64,000 nt of DNA from Artemia franciscana (lineage: Eukaryota; Arthropoda; Branchiopoda; Anostraca; Artemiidae), in assembly GCF_032884065.1 (NCBI RefSeq), contig NC_088863.1, positions 48,187,238 through 48,251,237 on the forward strand, written 5' to 3'. This document shows positions 57,577 through 64,000 of this stretch, piece after piece. Below the pieces are notes generated by a model. It had not been told where the DNA came from. It saw only the letters and a list, made by a program, of their open reading frames with translations, and ran no database searches. The position numbers and the translations under genes are program-made. Position 1 is the first letter of the stretch. The number at the start of each line of letters is the position of its first letter.

Positions 57577-57780
57577 ATTCTGATCTTTTTCTGTAAAGTA
57601 CTCTAATATCTATTGTGTTGTTGCTTGGTGTAAGTTAGTTCCACAACTAGAAAGTTTTGACGAATTCATTTCGTTATATACACAAACCGCATAGCTTTTA
57701 CATATTTGCACCAATCAATGCAGAGAGAACCGATGACGTATGATCTTGGGTTTTTACAATCGCTATGTTCATGTTCATGT
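57577..57780 (-). promoter_or_regulatory. Possible TAF9 upstream region with CRE-like and CCAAT words
   Basis: Upstream of the TAF9 start on its strand lie CATACGTCATCGG (CRE-like core TACGTCA) at about 57731-57743 and an ATTGGTG (CCAAT-type) near 57708-57714. A TATA box is not obvious, which suits a housekeeping gene. The words are short, so this is suggestive only. Confidence 0.3.
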
Positions 57781-58520
57781 TACATGTTCCGTTTCATTGT
57801 TGTAACAGCCCAATTCGTCCGTGTTACTTGACTGTAAGAGCCTCGCCTCATGTAACAGCGCTATAATCTTGCGGTCTACAATATTACCTACGTGATAACA
57901 CAGTATGCATTTAACTTCTGTAATGGCACATAACAACAGTAGGATTCAAATTATTAGATATATATTCAGCCATCAAAATATATGGCTGAAACCAAAAAAT
58001 CAGCGTGGTTCAACCTGGCAATTAGGCTCAAAAAAATACCAGAAGAACATTCTTTTTGCGAATTGTACTTATTTATATATTTCGGCAGTTTATTTTATTT
58101 ATTTAGTCCTATTTTTTTAGAACCTCTTTAAAGTACTAAACAAATTAAGTGTTTTGTATGCAAAACAAATTTGAATATAAGGAAATAATAAACTCATTGA
58201 CAAATAAAAACACGTGATAACGATAAAACGTGTCCCTATCTTTGGCAATAACACCAAAAGATTTTAACCGTTGGGAACATTTCCAAAAAGATAAATTGGA
58301 TTATCAAAACAAGTGTACCTGGGAGAAGATCACAGGTGTCGCAGGATATAAACAAACATATGATTAAAATCAACTTATTGCTATGCAGCCAGAATAAATA
58401 GTTCAATATAGAAAGGTTGAGTAATTAGATGGCTATGAAAAAATTATTAAACAATGAAAAAAAAATGCATAGAATTATTCAGACAATAGGGCAAAGTAAT
58501 AAAAAAGTAAATGTAGTTAA
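57781..58520. other. Non-coding sequence
   Basis: No recognised gene; ATGTTCATGTTCATGTTACATG near 57767-57788 is a short repeat. A 71-codon plus-strand frame at 57905-58120 is not supported. Confidence 0.3.
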
Positions 58521-58539
58521 TGATTTACTGAAGACTAAA

Positions 58540-58692
58540 TTAGATTCATTGCCAAGGTGTTCCAAAAGGGTAGTATTTGGTCCAAGGGGTGGGAAGTCAG
58601 ACTGTTGGAACATACATGGTTCATCTAAACTCCTCTCCAAATTAGAATCATTGCAAAGTTGTTCCAAAATGGTAGTATTTGGTCCAAGGGTC
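58540..58692. repeat. About 49-bp direct repeat, 103 bp apart
   Basis: TTAGATTCATTGCCAAGG... (58540-58588) and TTAGAATCATTGCAAAG... (58643-58691) share TGTTCCAAAA, GGTAGTATTTGG and TCCAAGGG. Frames are open on both strands. The minus-strand frame 58742-58479 gives a repeated LGPNTTILEQLCNDSNL and LGPNTTLLEHLGNESNL peptide with no known domain. This could be a small coding repeat, but the frame has no clear start or splice context. Confidence 0.55.
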
Positions 58693-58742
58693 CCTTTTAA
58701 TATCTGATTGATAAATTTCATTTCTCGGATCTCGCATTTCAA

Positions 58743-59260
58743 GTGTTTTTGGGGTTATCAATATCATTCAACTGTGAATAATACACGGCTTGTCCTTTGT
58801 TTCGTGAGTTGTGTGACAGTCTTTGTTAAATCTCTTTTTGCGGCTTCCAGAATATATTGTTTTGTCAAGCCATCCGTATACAACAAAAGAAATTGATCTA
58901 ACGCGTCCTATTCTCTTAGTTCCAGGTTTCCTTTCTCTCCTGAGAATTCTTGGGAAAGTTCTATTTGAAAAAAGAGACATTATTTATATAATATCCTCAA
59001 GAAGGCTTATGCCAGCTTTGCCTCTGACTTAAATTATCTATATTGGTCTTTCTTCTACAGTTTGCCATGGCAATTTGATTTTCATTCAAAAAGATAACAG
59101 AGATTTTCCGAGGAAAATCTCCCCACAAAAAGCTTCTTCAGACTATTCCAACCCCGCTGATAATTTCCTTTGGATAATGCTCCTGGAACATCTCCACATG
59201 TCAAATTGAGTCGACAGAGAGAAAGCTAAACAAATGTAAAGAATCTTTCAAAACATACCT
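58743..59260. other. Non-coding sequence
   Basis: Frames on both strands at 58768-59032 are short and unmatched. Nothing else recognised. Confidence 0.3.
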
Positions 59261-59269
59261 CTTGACAGA

Positions 59270-60200
59270 AAACTATCCCTGTGAAAAATACCCCCCTCCA
59301 AAAAATGTCTGTATGCTTCCTAATAAAAAAAAACTATGCGTAGACAAGTGTGCAAATTTCATAAAATACACCCCTCTTCCTAGGGGCTCTGAGGGGTCAT
59401 GCTATCGTCAAAGGCGTAGCTATTGGACCTTTCAACTATGCTCAACAAAGTGGCTATCCTACAGTTTTGATAGAACAACTTTTGGGTGGGGTAGGGCCAT
59501 AGGAGCAGGGCCTGTTGACCATCTAGCTTTTTGGTCATTCTAGAAGAAAACTAGAATTTTTTTTAATGAGCCCTCTCCTGGTATTCTAGCATCATTTGTT
59601 CAATTCGATCACCCCTGGGAAAAATACAAATAAACACGCATCCGTGATCTTTCTTCTGGTAAAAAATACAAATGTCTCATTTTTGCCAACAACAGCTTGA
59701 AACCTCTACAGTAGGAATTTGTAAAACGCTAGTAATAATAAGTTCATAGCTTGTAGCCCTTCCCCTGAGGACTCTGGGGGGTAAAGTCGTCTTGAAAGGG
59801 GTAGCTATTAGATCTTTTGATTATGCTGAACAAAATAGCTACTTTAAAATTTTGATCAGGTGATCTTAGGGAAAATGGGGCACGGGAGGGGGTTAGCTGT
59901 CTTCGAATGTTTTTGATCACTTGAACGGGGTACTAGAACTTAATCATATGAGCCCTGTCCCGATCATCTAGCATACTAGTTTGGCACAATCACTCCTGAA
60001 AAAAAAACTTGCATTCGTGATCTTTTTCTCGCTAAAAATACAAAATTCGATATTTTTGTATAGAAGATCATGAAACCTCGACAGTACGGTTCTCTGATAT
60101 GCTGAATCTGGTGGTGTGATTTTCGTTGATATCGCTTGATGTTTTGGGGGTATTTCTCCTCCTTTTTGAAATTTGGGGACATTTTCTCAGGCACGTAACT
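59270..60200 (+). repeat. Family B interior fragments, duplicated
   Basis: Two successive family B interior pieces: about 59280-59690 (CCTCCAAAAAATGTCTGTAT; GCTATTGGACCTTTCAACTA; TTTTGGTCATTCTAGAAGAA) and about 59750-60200 (TTGTAGCCCTTCCCCTGAGG; GCTATTAGATCTTTTGATTA; GATATGCTGAATCTGGTGGT). Both align with 63400-63870. No ends and no coding. Confidence 0.65.
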
Positions 60201-60267
60201 TCTAGCAGGTAATGTTAAATTTCATGAGTTTTATATATTTTGAATAAGCATCAAAATAGAAACAGTA

Positions 60268-60600
60268 ACTAATTAGTTAAATTTCCTTTCTTTTTTTCAC
60301 TCTGCCCTAGTGTCTGAATAATTGTATGCAGCCTTTTCATTGTATGCATGAGTCATTCATGCATGAAGTAATTTTCTATAACAAGCAAAGGACTCGATTT
60401 CTCTATACTGATCTTTTTATTCCCGCTGCATAGCAACAGGTTGATTTTAATCATACTTTTGTTGATATCTGTGATCTCTCAGATACGACTGTTTTGCAGG
60501 GAAACAACAATGACCAAACAATTTACGTTTTGCTAAAATCATTCGAAATTATTGGCAAGTGTTGCAGTATGTTTACATTGTCACGACATTTATTGTTATT
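60268..60600 (+). repeat. Direct repeat F, left copy (333 bp)
   Basis: Begins ACTAATTAGTTAAATTTCCT, contains GTATGCATGAGTCATTCATG and CCCGCTGCATAGCAACAGG, and ends ACATTTATTGTTATT. Nearly identical to 62052-62395. The ends are not TG...CA, so ordinary LTRs are unlikely. Confidence 0.85.
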
Positions 60601-61450
60601 TGTCAATGAGTATTATTTTTAGGTAGGAGGATTAAGAACACTTAAACCTAAGGATAATATTTCAGCATAGAAATTTTTCCATTTATTATCTGAGTCTTCA
60701 AAGTTAGAAAATTCCCAGCCGTGTTTTCATATTCTTTACATGACCAAAAACTGTGGGTTATCTAAAAACGATGAATTTTTAAAAGCCATTACGTGAAGTT
60801 TGGAATTTAATTTCTGGAATCAATCTGATGTTTGGAATCTAATTTCGCTTATCGTAATTTACACAGCCTCATTTCCACAGTAAAGAGCATAGTGTTTATA
60901 ATCTCTTCGTCTTTTACAGGGGTCGTTATTTACATTGGACGATCATGGAAATATTATGGAAGGGGTCATTTGATGTTAAATTTTGAGTTACAGCTGTTGT
61001 AAACCGGATAGAAAGTAAAATGGCACCCCACAATTAAATGACGCTTACTTGACCTGACCCCACAATCTGATCTGCTACAATCTCGACCTGACCTGCAACC
61101 ACAACCTGATCTGCAACCTATAATTCTGAGATGACGATCTATGGTCAGGACAGTTTTTGCAGACAAAGGAATCGCGCAAGTTAAGTTGAGCAGCCTTTAC
61201 CATGGATATATAGCCAAATAAATTTATCAAAATATAGAACCAGAGTTTGATAAAAAGCCCTTTTGCATCTGTGGAAGACGTTAAAAGTGTTCATGACAAG
61301 TGTAAAAAAAGATCTATTATACAGCATAATCTTGAATTTGGTCCACGGAGTAAGTGTTTTTATATTGCGTTGAAACCAATGATATTTAAATCCATGAATA
61401 AGAATGATTGGATTTTTGTCAGTAATGGAAGCTATCATCTTTTTTGAGTG
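60601..61450. other. Sequence between direct repeats F
   Basis: No clear gene. A short degenerate repeat of GACCTGACCTGCAACCACAA-like words lies at about 61048-61118, period about 17-36 bp. The frames at 60966-61166 and 61181-61489 are not supported. Confidence 0.35.
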
Positions 61451-61760
61451 ATGGAAATAGTGTGTTGATGGTGGGAGCATTAAATCCAATTACATGAATT
61501 TAAAACATGGAGTGACCCATGGTTCTTTGTTTTGCCCTTTGATGTTCTAGTGCATTTTAATAATTTAATTGGCTGATTCTAAAGGATTTCGTAGCATGGA
61601 GCACTTATAGATGTATGTTCAAAGAGGATGGAGCTTAACTTTGCTGACGACATGTAGAATTTCATGGCAGCTGTGACAGGGTTAGTTTCATTTGTGCTGC
61701 TGAAAGCAAGAATCTATTACAAAGAAAGACGGATGCGAATGAATATCTTTCTAGTAAGTG
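61450..61760 (+). pseudogene. Degraded LINE reverse-transcriptase fragment
   Basis: The plus strand reads MNLKHGVTHGSLFCPLMF (about 61474-61545), corresponding to the RT block GVPQGSVLGPLLF, and about 25 codons later in the next phase LNFADDM (about 61630-61652), the YADD/FADD catalytic block, followed by a stop. Spacing between the blocks fits a LINE RT. The clade cannot be given. It lies between the two copies of direct repeat F. Confidence 0.65.
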
Positions 61761-62051
61761 GATATCTCCCTACACATGAAAACATAAAGCTGTTTTGTGT
61801 CCTGGTGGATGAGTGTCTTGTGAACTTCTCTTTGGGTAAGTTTTGTATCTTAGTAATGCAGACTTTACTAGTGTGCTTGTATTGAGTGATGTTGTTCCAA
61901 TTGTTCTAAGGCGTGTTAGTTTGTGCCTTTTTCGTGCTTTTTTGTTTATGATGGGCTGGTTGGGAAGATGAGTGGATTTTTTCATAAGGGGAGGGGGACT
62001 TGCGTTCCAAGGATGCCCTCGAAACTTTTTTTGTGCTCTTTCAAGCTTCTG
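61761..62051. other. Non-coding sequence
   Basis: No recognised feature between the RT fragment and the second F repeat. Confidence 0.3.
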
Positions 62052-62395
62052 ACTAATTAGTTAAATTTACTTTCTTTTTTTCACTCTGCCCTATTGTCTG
62101 AATAATAGTATGTAGCCTTTTCATTGTATGCATGAGTCATTCATGCATGAGTCGTTCGCATGAAGTCATTTTTTATAACAAGCAAAGAACTCGATTTCTC
62201 TATACTGATCTTTTAATTCCCGCTGCATAGCAACAGGTTGGTTTTAATCATACTTTTGTTGATATCTGTGATCTCTCAGATACGACTGTTTTGCAGGGAA
62301 AACAGTGACCAAACAATTTACGTTTTGCTAAAATCATTCGAAATTATTGGCAAGTGTTGCAGTATGTTTACATCGTAACGACATTTATTGTTATT
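62052..62395 (+). repeat. Direct repeat F, right copy, interrupted by family B
   Basis: Same sequence as 60268-60600 with a few changes, including an added GAGTCGTTCGCAT-like duplication near 62148. It ends ACATTTATTGTTATT and is followed at once by the family B end (AAATAAAAAAAACAAG); at the left copy the sequence continues TGTCAATGAG instead. Confidence 0.85.
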
Positions 62396-62401
62396 AAATA
62401 A

Positions 62402-62682
62402 AAAAAACAAGTTTTTTTAACTGAAAGTAAGGAGCGACATTAAAACTTAAAACGCACAGAATTTACTTCTTATATGAAAGAGGCTGCTTCCTCATCAACG
62501 CCCCGCTCTTTACGCTAAAGTTTGACTCTTTCTCTCAATTCTTCTTTTTAAAACAGTAAAAAACTTTAGCGTAAAGAGCGGGGCGTTGATGAGGAAGCAG
62601 CCTCTTTCATATACGAAGTAATTTCTGTGCGTTTTAAGTTTTAATGTCGCTCCTTACTTTCAGTTAAAAAAACTTGTTTTTT
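62402..62682. repeat. Near-perfect palindrome at a family B left end (122-bp arms)
   Basis: The left arm is 62402-62523, the spacer 62524-62560 (37 nt) and the right arm 62561-62682. By eye the arms differ at only two or three positions, for example GAATTTACTTCTTATATG against GAAATTACTTCGTATATG inverted. Each arm contains AACTGAAAGTAAGGAGCGAC and CAACGCCCCGCTCTTTACGC. The same arrangement, more diverged, opens the family B copy at 52.02 kb, so the double inverted left end is part of the element rather than a local accident. Confidence 0.9.
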
Positions 62683-64000
62683 TATTCAATTTCTGAACGT
62701 TTTTGAATCAATGCATGTTTTGATTTTGGCTCTCCGCAGAGGAATAATCAAAACGAAATTTGGATTTTTTTTTTTTTTTTTTTTGGCTAAATGGCTTTCT
62801 CATAATTTTGATCGAATGATTTTGAGAAAAAAAGAGCGGGGGACGAAGCCTAGTTGCCCTCCGATTTATTGGTTAATTAAAAAGGCAACTAGAACTTTTA
62901 ATTTTTTACGAATCTTTTTATTGGTAAAAGGTTTATGTAACTTATAAATTACCTTACGTAAAGAACTTTTGTATTCTCATGTTTTTATTACATATATGAG
63001 GGGATTTGCCCCATCGTCAGTACCTCGCTCTTTACACTAAAGCTTAAATTTTATCCCAATTCATTAAGAATGACCCCTGAATCACAAAAGCCGTTGAATA
63101 AATAGTTGAAATTACTAAAAATACTTTAGCGTAAAGAGCGAGGTATTAGAAGGAGGTGAGTCCCTCATATGGGTAATAATTTCTGTTTGTTTAAGTTTTA
63201 TTACTGTTCCTTACTTCCAGCTGAAAAAGCTTTTTCACATTTATTTTTTAATTGTTTTTTTTTTAAATAATGCTAGTAAATCCTGCTCTCCCCTCATGGA
63301 AATTTTCTTCTCCCATGACGAATTATCGATGGAAAGTTCCCCCAGCGTATCCCCCTCTTCTCAACCCCTCCCCCCAACCAAAAAAAATCCTCCTGAAAAC
63401 GCCTGTATACTTCCCAATAACCATTACTATATGTAAGCACAGGTCAAAGTTTGTAACTTGTTGCCCCTCCCACGGGGACTGTGGGGGAGTAAGTCGTCCC
63501 CAAAGACATAGTTGTAAAGTTTTTCGACTACGCTGAATAAAATGGCTATCTCAGAATTTTGATCCGTTGACTTTGGGAAAATAATTAGCGTGGGAGGGGG
63601 CCTAGGTGCCCTCCAATTTTTTGGTCACTTAAAAAGGGCACTAGAACTTTTCATTTCCTTTAGAATGAGTCCTCTTGCAACATTCTAGGACAACTGGGTC
63701 GATACGATCACCCCTGGGGAAAAAAAAAACAAATAAACAAATAAACACGCATCCGTGATCTGCCTTCTGGCAAAAAATGCAAAATTCCACATTTTTGTAG
63801 ATAGGAGCTCGAAACTTCTACAGTAGGGTTCTCTGATACGCTGAATCTGATGGTGTGATTTTCGTTAAGATTCTATGACTTTTAGGGGGTGTTTCCCCCT
63901 ATTTTCTAAAATAACGCAAATTTTCTTAGGCTCGTAACTTTTGATGGGCAAGACTAAACTTGATGAAACTTATATATTTAAAACCAGCATTAAAATGCGA
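62683..64000 (+). mobile_element. Family B element interior, runs off the window
   Basis: Continues from the palindrome with the family B interior: TTTGGCTAAATGGCTTTCTC, TACTTTAGCGTAAAGAGCGA, GGGGGAGTAAGTCGTCCCCA, TTTGGTCACTTAAAAAGGGC, GATCACCCCTGGGG and GGTTCTCTGATACGCTGAAT. The last bases, TTGATGGGCAAGACTAAACT, correspond to the part before the right end at 53.34 kb, so the right end lies just outside the window. No transposase frame. 63270-63536 is open but is only repeat sequence. Confidence 0.75.

Noticed and set aside
60268..62395. Solo LTR retrotransposon with 333-bp LTRs
   Set aside because: Repeat ends lack TG...CA, no primer-binding site or polypurine tract was seen, and the RT motifs are LINE-like.

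Overview
The window looks like gene-poor, repeat-dense DNA from an invertebrate animal, most likely an arthropod and possibly a crustacean. It is AT-rich with many G-runs. The exons I can support are animal gene fragments with GT/AG borders, and several animal-type LINE families are present. Some interspersed families look like ones I associate with brine shrimp genomes, but that is an impression from memory and not a test.

Host genes are few. The clearest is TAF9, a TFIID/SAGA histone-fold subunit on the minus strand at 56.8-57.6 kb, intronless here and broken by one frameshift. Two exons of an eIF2-alpha kinase (HRI/PERK-like) are present: the glycine-rich-loop/lysine exon on the plus strand at 43.0 kb, and the alpha-C-to-HRD exon on the minus strand at 29.4-29.8 kb. 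Their opposite strands mean two genes, an inversion or an assembly error. Weaker candidates are an exon at 22.8 kb (+), a terminal-type exon at 27.7 kb (-) and a 109-residue possibly secreted protein at 41.2-41.5 kb (-).

Mobile DNA dominates. 0.8-1.6 kb: a 717-bp hAT-type non-autonomous element with a perfect 8-bp target duplication. 3.8-5.05 kb: a degenerate tandem array of about 168 bp. 5.7-6.4 kb: a LINE reverse-transcriptase fragment. 7.1-7.7 kb: a hAT-like transposase relic. 8.25-14.23 kb: a 6-kb segment bounded by inverted terminal repeats with no recognisable transposase, carrying fold-back elements and a duplicated tRNA-derived SINE. 14.6-16.4 kb: nested fold-back elements. 16.8-21.8 kb: a near full-length, decayed I-clade LINE (gag with CCHC knuckles, endonuclease, RT, RNase H, tail) on the minus strand. 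22.0-27.0 kb: pieces of other LINEs, a 77-nt A-tract and a tRNA-like SINE head.

33.6-48.6 kb is dominated by four copies of a large family (called A here) with a hairpin head, a central array of about 290-bp monomers and a conserved tail, resembling Helentron-associated elements. One A copy sits cleanly inside another family (B). Family B carries ends like AACTGAAAGTAAGGAGCGAC and recurs from 39 kb to the end of the window, including a near-perfect 122-bp-arm palindrome at 62.4-62.7 kb. 49.7-50.8 kb is a recent 546-bp tandem duplication. 53.6-56.7 kb holds a degenerate tandem array between direct repeats. Two (TA)n tracts lie at 38.7-39.0 and 49.5-49.6 kb. No rRNA, functional tRNA or CRISPR array was seen.
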